DNA of 64,000 nt from Hyaloscypha bicolor E (taxonomy: Eukaryota; Ascomycota; Leotiomycetes; Helotiales; Hyaloscyphaceae). The DNA lies in contig NW_020194555.1 in NCBI RefSeq assembly GCF_002865645.1, forward strand, positions 1,700,288 to 1,764,287. Direction: 5' to 3'. Both the position numbers and the translations under genes were made by a program. The notes beneath the pieces were generated by a model that ran no database searches, had not been told where the DNA came from, and saw only the letters and a program-made list of their open reading frames with translations. Each line of letters opens with the position of its first letter. Position 1 is the stretch's first letter. This document shows, piece after piece, positions 22,495 through 37,255 of this stretch.

Positions 22495-24352
22495 TCAATG
22501 TCCATGTCCATCATCTTGTTCGCCTCTCTGCTCCGGATCCAGCTTAATCAATGTATCTATCCTCATAATCGAAATACAAGCCTCAACAGCCGACTTCAAC
22601 TGTCTAATCTTGCTCATACTTGGCTCCAAAACGCCAGCCTTGATCTCATCCACCACCTTTCCTTTCGTCAAATCGAGACCATAGTTCTTGTAGTTCTTCT
22701 TCTTCGCAATGGTCTTCTCGTCTTCATTGGCGTCTCCTTCCTGGATTCGTTGGGATAGAGCGTGTCTGGAACGAAGTTGGGCAACGAGTTCGGAAGAATC
22801 TTTAGCTGCGTTGACGGCAAGGGTCTTTGGGATGACGAGAAGTGCTTGAGCAAATTCGCCGATAGCAAGCTGCTCTCTTGACCCAACAGTGCCAGCGAAT
22901 TCTTCCAAGTAGATGTGAAGAGCTGTCTCAACAGCACCGCCGCCTGGAACAATGCTACCACTCTCCAGCGTTCGCTTGACAGCACAGAGTGAGTCGTGAA
23001 CTGATCTCTCCATCTCGTCAAGTTGATAATCGTTAGGCCCTCGGAGAATGATGGATGCTGAAGTATGTACTTTTGTACCTTTAACCAAGATACACTCATC
23101 GTCCGAAATCCTCTCTTGAGCAACTTCCTCAGCATGTCCCAATGAGGAAGCTTCAAACTTCTCGTCGCCATTGAGATCTGACAGCGAGCTGACCAGAGTG
23201 GCACCAGTCGCCTTGGCTATTCTTCGAAGATCCTCCTTTTTGCATCTTCGCACAGCCATAGCTCCATTCTCAATGAAGAGCTTCAGGCAGAGATCATCAA
23301 TACCCTTAGTCGTGAGGACAACATTCGCACCAGCCTTCAGAATCATCTCCACGCGATCCATGACAATACCGGCTTCTCGTTGTCTGATTTGCTCCAGCTG
23401 CTGTGGGTCGTCAATGGTGATGTTTACACCAAGCTTCATTCTCTCCTTCTGCAGGTTCATGTCGAGAACAGCAATCTTCGCATCGGTAATCCTCGTCTTC
23501 ATGGCCTGCGAAGCAACAGTGCAATTTAATGCATAACCCTTCACCAGAATTGACTCGAGGGCTCCCTTTCCGTGTGCCTTAAGGATGTTGACAGCCTTGA
23601 CCGGATACTTCACTTCTTGTCTGTTGTTCGTCGATTTCACCGCCTGCATAGCATCCACGACCATATTTGCAAAGAAATCCGAGTCTGATCCGATGATTTT
23701 GCTGGACATGGAGGTTTTTGCGATGTTGATCAGGGATTCTCGGCCAAGATGGTCAACCTTGACGCTGATATTCTCGTGCATGTACTTGACAGCTTCGCGG
23801 AGAGCTAAACGGTAGCCAGTGATAATCGTAGTGGGGTGTATTCGGTTCTTCATGAGCTCGTTCGCTCTTCGGAGAAGCTCTGCTGCAATAATAACCACCG
23901 ACGTCGTTCCATCACCAACCTCCTTGTCTTGTTGCTGTGCCAAGTCTACCAAAATCTTTCCTGCGGGGTGTTCGACATCGAGTAGACTGAGAATAGTTGC
24001 TCCATCGTTCGTAACCGTGACATCCTGGATAATGTTAGCAGCTTGACCAGAGCTCTGAACAGCGGCGAAGCTTACTCCTATGTCGTCCACCATCATTTTG
24101 TCCAAGCCGCTTGGACCGAAGGAGCTCTTGACGACATTTGCAATAGCCTGAGTCGCAAGAACTGTTTATGGATTTAGTTTGCTGCTTTTAGAAGCTCTTT
24201 GAAGGGCATACCATTCTGATCTCTAATGTCTGAACCGCTGATTTTTTGGCCGCCGAGGACTGCATCAGATTAGCTTTGTGAACTCATTTTAGCTTCGCAA
24301 ATATTTTACACAGAGTTCCAGCATTTCTCGGTTGTTCGAAAAGGGATCCCAT
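22495..24352 (-). CDS. cct1: T-complex protein 1 subunit alpha (CCT1)
   Basis: Three exons, 24352-24310, 24259-24212 and 24161-22495, give 585 aa. The two short first exons encode [15 protein letters not shown] and [15 protein letters not shown]. The main exon continues [20 protein letters not shown]. Group II chaperonin ATP-site motifs are present: [24 protein letters not shown] and, late in the protein, VPGGGAVE. The alpha subtype is supported by the [20 protein letters not shown] region and the ending [17 protein letters not shown]1 is one of eight subunits of the TRiC ring that folds actin and tubulin in the cytosol. The first residues of the third exon could be mistaken for the start because it holds 95 percent of the protein. 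Confidence 0.95.
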
Positions 24353-24736
24353 TTTGATGTGTTGACGTGGACTGCTGGTTGCTGTCTCCCAGGTTGAAGT
24401 TCTTAATATTTTTCGCGACGGCGACGCGTGAACCTCGAAAATTAGGCACATAGTCTGCTGGGTCGTACACCCCGAATTAAAAGAGCACGTGCCTTGCGGT
24501 AGACATAAAGTGTGAGCGAAAAATTTGGCTTAAGCCTCAGGCACATATTTCGCTTAATTATGGCGCTAAGGAGTATTTAGCCTCGCTCCCAAGCTTCTAC
24601 GAGCTTCACGCTTCTCTTCTAGAATTAATTGTAGTTCTAGAAATCTCTTGTGTTCGTACGTGACGTGTGTAATACCCGGTAATTCGTCAACCTGGTACTT
24701 GGTTCACTTCTGCCTATTTGCCCTCTGGATCTTCAA
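24353..24736. other. CCT1 upstream region
   Basis: About 0.38 kb between CCT1 and a foldback element. No gene found. Confidence 0.35.
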
Positions 24737-25065
24737 CAGTAATACTCTCCCCCCCCCCCCCCAAAATAAATGTAACAGTGGGTCCAAGTGCAGGGGTTTT
24801 TTGGTATGGCAACTGGACCGTGCCAGGCTGGTTTTGCGGGGACCCACTGTTAAAGAGGGTGGAAGCATCGGCTTGGACGCCTGTACGTGCAGCTATATGT
24901 CGGAGACGGGTATTGCTACAGTGAACGCACGTGCACACCCTGCTCTTAAACTTTTAGGTGTAAAAAGCCTCTATGGCAACAGCACGGCGACATATGATCT
25001 ACGTACAGGCGTCCAAGCCGATGCTTCCACCCTCTTTACATTTAATTAGGGGGGGGAGAGTACTG
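24737..25065. mobile_element. MITE-like foldback element with nested palindrome
   Basis: A 329-bp segment with two levels of inverted repeats. The ends pair as CAGTAATACTCTCCCCCCC on the left and, reading the minus strand from 25065, CAGTACTCTCCCCCCC. Inside, 24851-24903 and 24988-25038 form a near-perfect 51-bp inverted pair (TAAAGAGGGTGGAAGCATCG and onward). The right end is followed by TA (25066-25067), while the left is preceded by AA. The ends begin CAGTA, as do those of the Pogo element in this window, so a non-autonomous Pogo-type MITE is likely. It has a 14-base C run near the left end. No protein is expected. Confidence 0.68.
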
Positions 25066-25238
25066 TAGTGTACAAAGTCACTAAGCGAGGGCAACTGTGG
25101 TCATATGATCCAAATCACCTGGCATTCCTCCACTTCCAGACTCGTTTCTACTGACATAGAGTCAAATGTGCCATTTTCTTTAGGCTCAAACATCGGCGTC
25201 ATCATTTCAATAAGGGCGTTGCCTGCTATAAGCGAGTG

Positions 25239-26183
25239 CTATGGCTTGTATTCCTCTAGCAGTTGCGCAGGGGTTTTTCCATTCAGATCCTTCACATCAG
25301 AGCGCGCTCCGTTACTCTCTAACAGCTTCATGGCGTCGACTTGGCCACCAGAAGCGGCGAAATGCATTGGCGTCCAGCTAGGATATAGGGGTTTATAGAA
25401 TTGCGATAGAGTGTCTGCCGGATGTAGCTCGTTCGCGTCAGCGCCGTGCTGCATTAGGAGGCGCATGGTGTCGAGAGCGCCACGATTTGCAGCGGTATGT
25501 AATGCGCCAGAACAAGCGACGGAGACACCGTGCTTCAATAGCAATTCGGTCATGCGAGTACCTTCAGCCCTGGCGGCGAAAGACAGAAGAGACGAACCAT
25601 AGCTCATAACTTTATCAGTACGTATCGGATTTGCACCATGCTGAAGAAGTACAACGACTACTTCGGTTTTCCTTCGCTTTATAGCTTGAACAAGTGGCAG
25701 ATTGCCGTGACCGAGTGGAAAAGTGACGACTTTTGGGTCCATAGGTATCATTGCCTCGAATACAGCGGCGTGTCCATTATTAATGGCCCTATCGACTGCC
25801 CACCTCATTATAACAGACATAGGTTTTATGCCTTGCTGCGACGCGAAGCTGAGTAACGTCGAAACAGCTGCAGCGTGGCCGTCCCTAGCTGCTATAATTA
25901 TTGCCCGTACGAGGTTCGACAGTGGCATCGCCATTACGGTTCGCACATGGTTCTTATCATCGATTGGGCGGTCTTGGTTATAAATGCAATGCGGCTCTTC
26001 AAGCGCAATCTTAATCCACTGTGGCTGCGAAAGCATGTTTCGTAGTGTTGTGTTGTCGCTCGAGGAGAGTGCCTCAATGAGAGGGAGGGCGGCGTCCTCG
26101 CCGATAAGTACGTCGAATACTTCTCTTGATGACTGGTAGTTGCCCGGGTAAGGTTTTAGGTCTGCCATGGTCAATTCCGCCAT
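25239..26183 (-). CDS. Ankyrin-repeat protein
   Basis: Single exon, 314 aa from ATG 26183 (a second ATG at 26168). From about residue 90 the protein is made of ankyrin-type helices: RAIIIAARDGHAAAVSTLLS, HGNLPLVQAIKRRKTEVVVV, LLQHGANPIRTD, ALHTAANRGALDTMRLLMQH, TPMHFAASGGQVDAMKLLES and NGKTPAQLLEEY at the end. The N-terminal 85 residues have no domain I know. Ankyrin repeats mediate protein contacts; no enzyme domain is attached. The gene is intact and lies between two foldback elements (24737-25065 and 26527-26799). Its role is unknown; it could be an ordinary single-copy gene or an orphan piece of a larger ankyrin family protein. Confidence 0.75.
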   Translation of the reverse strand: MAELTMADLKPYPGNYQSSREVFDVLIGEDAALPLIEALSSSDNTTLRNMLSQPQWIKIALEEPHCIYNQDRPIDDKNHVRTVMAMPLSNLVRAIIIAARDGHAAAVSTLLSFASQQGIKPMSVIMRWAVDRAINNGHAAVFEAMIPMDPKVVTFPLGHGNLPLVQAIKRRKTEVVVVLLQHGANPIRTDKVMSYGSSLLSFAARAEGTRMTELLLKHGVSVACSGALHTAANRGALDTMRLLMQHGADANELHPADTLSQFYKPLYPSWTPMHFAASGGQVDAMKLLESNGARSDVKDLNGKTPAQLLEEYKP

Positions 26184-26526
26184 GACTACAGTGGAGGAGT
26201 TTGTGATGATAATGCTGGAGGTGCTTTGGTATTGGAAGTCGGAAACGTAGACGAGGGTTACGTAGTCGTGGTCGTGGTTGTGGTCGAGCGAAGGACTAGG
26301 TGTGAGTCTTGCAAAGGAATACAAATGCGAAGGTGATGTGCAGACTTTTGAGGAATATATATATCCTTACAGACGTCAGCTGCAGATTCACCTCTAAAAA
26401 CAAGAAGAGTTTGGCGGGGCTATGTACCCTGAAACGTTCAATCAGCCTCAATGGATTGGACGGGGAGTGCCCCCACGGCGCAGCCACTCGACAACCAACA
26501 CGATCCCTCTACGGCTGGATACGGCT
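26184..26526. other. Upstream region of the ankyrin gene
   Basis: About 0.34 kb. A short duplicated motif GGATACGGCTGGAT overlaps the left end of the foldback element. No gene found. Confidence 0.35.
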
Positions 26527-26799
26527 GGATTTTAGGCGGTAACCTTAAGTAGTCAAAACACTCGAGCACCAGAACACCAAAACCACGAAATTCAAAACTT
26601 CTGGTGGGGGGGGGGGAGCTCCCTCGGAATAGCTTACTGCGATACGTGAAGAGCTCCCATTAATAGCAAGTACGAGTCTAAGTATGATTTTAGTGCAATT
26701 CTATACCTAATTTTAAGTAGCATGCGATTCGTAGTTTTGAATTTCGTGGTTTTGGTGTTCTGGTGCTCGAGTGTTTTGACCACTTACCGCCTAAAATCC
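26527..26799. mobile_element. Second foldback (long-TIR) element
   Basis: A 273-bp segment whose arms, 26527-26599 and 26733-26799, are inverted copies of about 65-70 bp. Both read GGATTTTAGGCGGTAA then a short mismatched stretch, then GTCAAAACACTCGAGCACCA and on to ATTCAAAACT. The centre holds an 11-base G run (26606-26616). No coding capacity and no clear target duplication. The ends differ from those of the 24737-25065 element, so it is a different family or a chance foldback duplication. Confidence 0.7.
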
Positions 26800-26844
26800 T
26801 GCCCTAATCGCGTCCCATTACTTCATCCATTCGTACATACCTCA

Positions 26845-27816
26845 CTGTTCGAGAAGATTACCAATAATAAACCTCGAGGCAACAAGGCTTGGACCAGTCA
26901 TGTTGATGGAGCCCTTGCTTTTGTCAAGCTTCGTGGCTTTCAGCAGTTCCAAACCACCTCGGAATTTCATGTTCTGATACGCCTCATCAATCACTACATT
27001 GCCAGCAGTGTGACAAGCGCTGTCCAGGTTCCCCCATAATTGCTGGCAGTTCGAGATTATGTTGCAGAGAACCTAAATTATGAAGAACACACAATGCGAG
27101 CATCCGACCTGACCGTTGAATATGCGAAACTACGGAGCGAATTTCGGAGCGGTACCTTACCGAACGACGAGTACGTGACGGCGTCCAAGGAGCTTGATTT
27201 GAAATTGGAAGCACTCGACCTCGATATGCCACAAGCTTGGCACTACTCAACCACTCTGGTCGAATATAAATCGGACAGGGTCTTCGATCTTCGTTTGATT
27301 CCTATCCGCATCGAAACATGTTATGCACGGGATTTTCTCTGGGTTGGCGGGGTCCTTCTAAATGAAACGCTTATTGATGGCTATTTGGGGTCACCTGAAG
27401 GAGAAAAGTATAAGGCGTTGATGGGTGTAGCGCATGATTACATCGATACATTGGCGGGAGAAATATGCGCATCTGCACCTCAATATACCGACTGTGATGG
27501 CCTGGCTCGACAGAGATTACCTTCTTTTGAGAATTCGGAACTCAGGGATCATGGCTCAAGATGAGCCGCTCATTCTCATACCCTCCACCATCAAGCGGAG
27601 TGTTACTCGCTCATCTGGCCACTCTACGCCGCGGGAAGATCTATGGCTGGTCCAGACGTCAGGCCATGGGTGATCAAAAAATCATGTTACATGGGTAACC
27701 TTAGTCACTTTAATATTCGCAATGCGGAAGCCGTCGCCCAAACCCTTGAAGGAAAAACAGATGCCTGCCCATGGGATGTGTACGCCATGCTTGGGTCGTA
27801 TGCGTTCAATGCGTGA
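26845..27816 (+). pseudogene. Fungal-specific transcription factor (C6 type), truncated pseudogene
   Basis: One frame can be read from about 26845 to a stop at 27814-27816 with two in-frame nonsense codons: TAA at 27037-27039 and TGA at 27562-27564. The peptide resembles the middle/C-terminal regulatory part of Zn2Cys6 transcription factors: LFEKITNNKPRGNKAWTSHV, GALAFVKLRGFQQFQTTSEF, LTVEYAKLRSEFRSGTL, KELDLKLEALDLDMPQAWHY, CYSLIWPLYAAGRSMAGPDV and PWDVYAMLGSYAFNA. The zinc cluster and everything before it are missing; the break coincides with the foldback element ending at 26799. CGA to TGA explains the second stop. The frame is otherwise intact, so inactivation may be recent. Confidence 0.7.
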
Positions 27817-28615
27817 GGATAGAATACGAGCATATATTTTTATGATATGTGAAGATTGTCTTGAGATTGCTGTTCTGGCATGTTGAAAGGCCATGATCGG
27901 GGGCTGGTCGACCTTCGATGTTCCAGAAGGTAAGTCAACTGTGGTGAACACCTCCTGTCAGGTCCTAATTTGTTTGCAGAGGGCCGAGGAGCAATCAAAC
28001 TTTCTCTCCGAGGAACACACTGCAGGCCAGGCCAAATGGAACAACTGGTACCCTGGTATTAGCAGTTAGATCATCGCTTTTGTGTTTGATTTGAGAGCCT
28101 CGAAGCATTGCATACTTCCCTCCTTCCCTTGGGTTTGCATCGAGTCGGTCTCCTGTCATGATTTGGAGATCACATTCAAGTTAGGATTAGAAAATGGGAT
28201 GAGAAATAGCTTGGATATTGTTCAATTCTGAGCCAAGGATTGATGTTCATCTGACACTGGACGTTCGGATGTTCCCAGTGTCAACGAGGTAGAGGAGAGT
28301 ATTCGGCATGAAAAGGAGTTAGAAACCTCCAAAACGGGGGTCAAACATGAAAATTGCGCAATTAATAGAAATGATATCTCACGTGATCTATATTAATTTC
28401 AGATACGTCTTTGCATTCACTTTGTGATAGCTTCTCAAAATAACACCGACGAGGCTGGGAGCTATGCAAGGCTGAAATCTCGCTTCGGAGGAGCGCACGA
28501 CCCATGCATGGCGGGGGAAATCAATTTAGAGTCACCTCCACGTTGACTCAACCTCAAGTCCCTTTCCTCCTCAATAAAACACGCTCCCGCATACATTGAC
28601 ACTTCAAACGCAAAC
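27817..28615. other. ProRS upstream region
   Basis: 0.8 kb with no gene found; short minus-strand frames only. Confidence 0.4.
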
Positions 28616-30347
28616 ATGGCGGACAACACAGGAGAAGCCTCCAAAAGCGCCCTCAAAAAGGCCGCAAAGCAAGAGCTAATGGCTGCACAAAAAGCAGCTA
28701 AAGCAGCAAAACAAGCAACCGTTGCCGTAGTGGGAGGAAAGAAAACAGACGACATAATCGGCATCACAGTCTCGAAAGCTGAGAATTTCTCAGGATGGTA
28801 CCAAGAGGTTGTTCTCAAGGCGGAGATGATCGAATACTATAATGAGATCTCTGGCTTCTTCATTCTACGTCCGTCCTCGATGTACATCTGGAATACCATC
28901 CGCAAGTGGTTTCAAGAGCGCATTGAGGCTTTGGACGTCGAGGAGGCTAGTTTCCCTATGTTCTTGTCGTCAAAGTCTCTAGAGAAAGAGAAGGATCATG
29001 TTGAAGGTTTTGCTCCTGAGCTTGCTTGGGTCACAAAAGCGTTTGTTTTTGCCCCGCCATTGCGCCGATTAGATTCTGACTTGATATAGCGGAGACAAAG
29101 ATCTCGAAGTCCCGGTCGCTGTTCGTCCTACCTCAGAAGCTGTCATGTACCCGTACTACTCGAAATGGATTCGAAGTCACCGAGATCTCCCACTGCGACT
29201 CAATCAATGGAACAGTGTCGTTCGGTGGGAGGCCAAGCAAACGACTCCTTTCTTACGAGCTAGAGAATTTTTATGGCAAGAAGGACATACCGCGCATTTA
29301 ACTGAGGAATTGGCTGGTGAGGAGGTTCTGCAAATTCTCGAGCTGTACGCTGGTGTCTACGAGCAATTGCTTGCTGTCCCAGTTGTTCGGGGCCGCAAGA
29401 CTGAAAAGGAGAAGTTTGCAGGAGGATACTACACCACCACAGTTGAAGGCTATATCCCCTCCAACGGCCGCGGCATCCAAGGTGCAACATCGCATTGCCT
29501 AGGCCAAAACTTCAGCAAGATGTTCGATATAACGGTCGAGGACCCTGCTCCCAAGGCTGGCGACAAGGCCAAGCACATCCATGTCTGGCAAAACTCCTGG
29601 GGTCTGTCTACACGAGTTATTGGCGTTATGGTCATGATCCACGGTGACGACAAAGGGCTCGTCCTTCCTCCGCGCATCTCCAAGCTCCAAGTTGTCATTA
29701 TCCCCGTCGGCATCAACAAATCTACCACTCCCGAAGACAAAGCCAAGCACTACGACCAACTGCAAGAGCTGAAAGAAACCCTCAAAAAAGCTGGCGTGCG
29801 CGCTGACTACGATATCCGCGACGGGTACACCCCAGCCTGGAAGTTCAACGACTGGGAGCTGAAAGGCGTCCCCTTGCGTCTCGAGTACGGCCCCAAGGAT
29901 GCTGCGAAATCCGTCGTGTCCTTCGCTCGTCGTGACACCGGTGAGAAAGGCACAATCTCCATCTCGGAGATCGGAACAGAGATCCCTACCCTGCTGGAAA
30001 CTATCCAGAGCGATATGTACAACAAAGCTGAAGCCTCCTTCGCGGCCCACCGCATCGTGATCTCGAAGTGGGAGGAAGTGGTCCCTGCTTTGGACGCAAA
30101 GAACGTAGTCCTGATCCCGCATTGCTTGAAGGAGAAGTGCGAGGACAAGGTTAAGGATTTGACGACTGGGAAACAGGAGGACGCTGAGGCAGGAGAGATG
30201 AAAGCACCGAGTATGGGCATGAAGAGTCTTTGTATCCCGTTCAAGCAGCCTGAGAAGCCGAAACTTGTTAAGGGGGAGACGAAGTGCTTGAACCCTGAAT
30301 GTGAGGCGTTTGCGGAGGCGTGGTGCATGTTCGGCAGGAGTTACTAG
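28616..30347 (+). CDS. Prolyl-tRNA synthetase, cytosolic type
   Basis: Two exons, 28616-29040 and 29090-30347, give 560 aa. A Lys/Ala-rich N-terminal helix (SALKKAAKQELMAAQKAAKA) precedes a class II catalytic core: FSGWYQEVVLKAEMIEYY, SGFFILRPSSMYIWNTIR, VRPTSEAVMYPYYSKWI, motif 2 VVRWEAKQTTPFLRAREFLW with EGHTAH, and ATSHCLGQNFSKMF. The anticodon-binding domain follows (VVIIPVGINK, VRADYDIRDGYTPAWKFNDW). The zinc-binding C-terminal domain ends CLNPECEAFAEAWCMFGRSY. This is the eukaryote/archaeal-type ProRS that charges tRNA-Pro. No YbaK-like editing domain is present at the N-terminus, unlike the longer yeast protein. The intron has a weak GTTTGT donor but the join VTKA-GDKDLEVPVAVRPTSE is convincing. 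Confidence 0.95.
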
Positions 30348-30810
30348 GCTTTGACAAAGAAGAAAAACGTTTCCTGGCCGTGAGTGAGATGAGGAGTGAA
30401 TGGCTGTGATGATTATGAAGAGTTCATGAGTGAATTTCCTTGCTTGACGTTGATGAGCTATGTGGACTTGCATGCGTGGGAGTCGAGACTCCTACTTGGA
30501 GTTTACAACATTACGAGAGAAGACAAAAGGGCAATAAACCTGCTTTTCAAATACAACTGTCACAGATAAATGTCTCACAAACCTACTGCCAAGATTGGAA
30601 AGTATCAAGTGATCTATTAAGAGGGCTAATACGAAGAAAGACACCGCCCTATCCCGATGCCATCCGATCCATCTTAGAAGAGAAAAGAGAACCCTACACC
30701 ACTCATTTCATGACTTTTGATCAATCATCAATCAATTCATCCATCATTCATTTCGGTGAAATGTAAAGCCATCACGGCATTAATCGTCCCCTTTGCCTCC
30801 TCTGCTGAAG

Positions 30811-30855
<45 letters not shown>

Positions 30856-30972
30856 CTCCTCATGTCGGATGAACGAGAGACGAGAACTCCGATTTCATGC
30901 AGCGAACGTATGCTTTTGATTACCGGATGCAGGGGTAGTCCTATAATTGAAGGAAGATCGGTATGCAGCCGC
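30348..30972. other. Convergent 3' region (ProRS / PKC1) with poly-C run
   Basis: 0.62 kb between convergent stop codons. It contains an uninterrupted poly-C tract, listed separately; the rest is unremarkable. Confidence 0.4.
30814..30853. repeat. 40-nt poly-C homopolymer
   Basis: An uninterrupted run of 40 C bases in the shared 3' flank of ProRS and PKC1. The minus strand is a 40-nt G run, able in principle to form G-quadruplexes. The exact length could be a sequencing or assembly artefact. Confidence 0.9.
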
Positions 30973-34773
<3,801 letters not shown>

Positions 34774-35783
34774 GATGGCGGTGGCCGGCGCGTCTCTCCA
34801 CGCCGCGAGGTGTCTCTGTGTTTAGTCGTGGTACTCGGGGCTGGTCGAAGGGTGCTTGTTGATTTAAGGTTGGTTGGTTGCGAAGTGGGGTCGCTCGTTG
34901 GAGATGGAGAACTTGGCGAGGCGGCAACGGTCCTTTGCGCACATGCGATCAACACATGAGAAGAAGACGATGTGCGGGTTGGTCGTGCTTTGCGGCAGAG
35001 GTCAGCTCGTGTGCGTGTGAGGTGTCGAAATATTTCTCGCTGTGCTCTCTCCACACGTGAAGAACCCCTACGTAGAAGACTCAGCCACGCCTAGCCAGCT
35101 GGACCCACGGCGGTTGGAGGGAAGGAGGCGGTAGTTGCACGGAGGGGCGATAAGAGGGTGTCAAGAGAACTTTCGAGGAGTTTAGAAGGCGTGACACATT
35201 AGGACTCTTCTCCGGCCGCGTGCGCAAGACAAAGAAAGAGTCACCGGTCCTGCTGGTGGGATGAGGCTGAGTTGGGTTAGGCACAGGATCTGGAGTGATT
35301 CCACACTTGTTGACTGCGCGTGCTGCACGGTCAAAGGATGTGGATTCAAGGGCCAAGCAGGACTCCCAACTACTGGTGCGGTTGCAGAGCTGCCCGCACA
35401 TCTGGCACGCCCACGCCTCACTGCCCTCCGCTCGTCTGTGCTCACAAAAAACAATCATCGTCATCGGCCGCCCCTCTCTCGGCCTTCTCCTCTCCCTCTC
35501 CCTCCCCCCCTTAGCACGCAGAACATATGTCCATATTGTATTACATGCATCTGCCACGTCTGGGAGGCCTTTGTAGCACGCGACTCGGCCAAGAAACCTA
35601 CAGCTTGGAGAGGTCCAATCATCAACTCTCACTTGGTTCTTGAGCTTGATTTGGACCCGTCAATCTCGGGAGTCGCCGCCGGGTCCAAGTCAGACCAAGA
35701 AATCTCCGATACAGAAGATAGTCCTCTGTCACACAACACATCTCGTCATCTAATCAAAGCTTTCATTTCGGTGTGTCTAGGCC
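34774..35783. other. PKC1 upstream region
   Basis: About 1.0 kb between PKC1 and the acyl-CoA dehydrogenase stop codon. Long antisense-paired frames at 35081-35809 on both strands have low-complexity, non-conserved products and are treated as chance frames in GC-rich 5' leader DNA. Confidence 0.4.
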
Positions 35784-37255
35784 CTATGAGGTTGAGTACT
35801 GGCTCTTGAGCAGCTTCGCAATCGTCGTCAGCTGGATGTTGCTGGTGCCCTCATAAATAGCCCCTATCTTGCTGTCTCTCCACATCTTCTCTGCAATACC
35901 TTCTCTCACGAATCCCATACCTCCCATCCACTCAATAGCAAGGCCACTGACTCTCTGGGCAACCTGTGACGCATACAACTTCGCCATCGCGGCATCTTGT
36001 ACAAAGTTTTCTCCAGCCTCCTTCTTTCTCGCCGCGTTAAACACCAACGCTCTCGCCGCCGCAATCTCAGTATATGACTGTGCAATCTGGTGTTGCATGC
36101 CCTGGAAATCGCCTACTAGTTGTCCAAACTGCTTTCGATCATTCCAGACATATCTAGATTTTTGTTAGCAGGCGAAATACTGATTTATAATCCAACGTAC
36201 TTGGCAGCATTCTCAAAAGCCCCCAGGGCTAGACCAGTCATCTGAGCAGCGATGCCGATTCGACCTTCATTCAAGAGTCCAATGGCGTACTTGTAGCCAT
36301 CTCCTTCTTTACCGAGCAGATTCTCTTCTGGGACTTCAACATCGTCGAAGTTGAGCACGCAAGTACTGCTGGCTTTGATGCCGAGCTTCTTCTCCTTCTT
36401 GGCTATTGAGAAACCCTTCATGCCCTTCTCGACAATAAACGCGGTGATTCCCTTGTAGCCTTTGCTGGGATCGAGGTTTGCGAACACAATGAAAAAGTCG
36501 GCCTCCATTGAGTTGGTGATCCACATTTTGCTTCCTGAGATCTTGTATCCAGAGTCCGTCTTTGTAGCTTTGGTAGCAAGGGCAAAGGCATCTGATCCCG
36601 AGATTGGTTCAGACAGACAGAAAGAGCCTAGAAAGTCAGAAACTATGCTTCAAACCTGCATGTAGGACGCCTTACCAACGGTATTCGTAGCCAACCGCGG
36701 CAACCACTTCTTCTTCAGCTCCGTACTCGCATACTTTATTATCGCCGTATTGACCAAAGTATTATGCACATCGACCATCACACTGACACTGGGGTCAACC
36801 CTAGCCAGCTCCTCGATTCCCACAATAGCTGCTGTGAAGTTCATGCCCGCGCCACCGTATTCCTCCGGGATCTCGACACCCATCAGCCCTTGTTCGAAGA
36901 GCTGCTCTACTATCGATGGATCCATAGTTTCCTTCTCGTCCATCTCGCGGACTTTAGGTGCTATTACGTCGTTTGCAAATTTGGAGACCGAGTCTGCCAT
37001 TGCAACTTCTATTTCGGACATGTGGGTAATGGGCGTGGGAGGGATGTCGCCGATGTCGACTGTGTCATTGCGTCGTCGTGCAGTGGCAGATAGATGTCTG
37101 GCACTATGATCTTGTCACTAAAGCGTTCAGAATCAGCAATTGACATTTGCATACTGTTGGTATATTCTGCTCGGTCTGGCGGGTCTGAGAGCAGGGCGAG
37201 CTGTTGAAGTTGCCCTTTGGACGGCTGGCCGTAACACCTTGGCAATTGACGCCAT
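35784..37255 (-). CDS. Acyl-CoA dehydrogenase, mitochondrial (short/branched-chain type)
   Basis: Four exons, 37255-37155, 37097-36676, 36627-36201 and 36153-35784, give 439 aa. Residues 1-45 form an Arg/Ala-rich presequence (MASIAKVLRPAVQRATSTAR). Core motifs are IPEEYGGAGMNF, SFCLSEPISGSDAFALATKA (FAD/substrate loop), KMWITNS, NEGRIGIAAQMTGLALGAFE and QLVGDFQGMQHQIA. The C-terminal IYEGTSNIQL carries the catalytic-base Glu seen in short-chain and short/branched-chain enzymes. The flavoenzyme oxidises acyl-CoA to enoyl-CoA in mitochondrial fatty or branched-chain amino-acid breakdown, passing electrons to ETF. Chain-length preference cannot be read from sequence. All introns are GT-AG. Confidence 0.93.

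Noticed and set aside
24714..24938. 74-codon frame within the foldback element
   Set aside because: Both inner arms give the same peptide because they are inverted copies; there is no evidence for a protein.
26722..27039. Signal-peptide-like start of a secreted protein at 26722
   Set aside because: The hydrophobic stretch is encoded by the right arm of the foldback element, not by a conserved gene start.
29499..30473. 324-codon minus-strand open frame
   Set aside because: Antisense shadow of the ProRS gene; its product has no domain and mirrors the codon bias of the sense strand.
35081..35809. Overlapping frames of about 180 codons on both strands
   Set aside because: Low-complexity, non-conserved products in GC-rich DNA upstream of PKC1; opposite frames both open, typical of chance.
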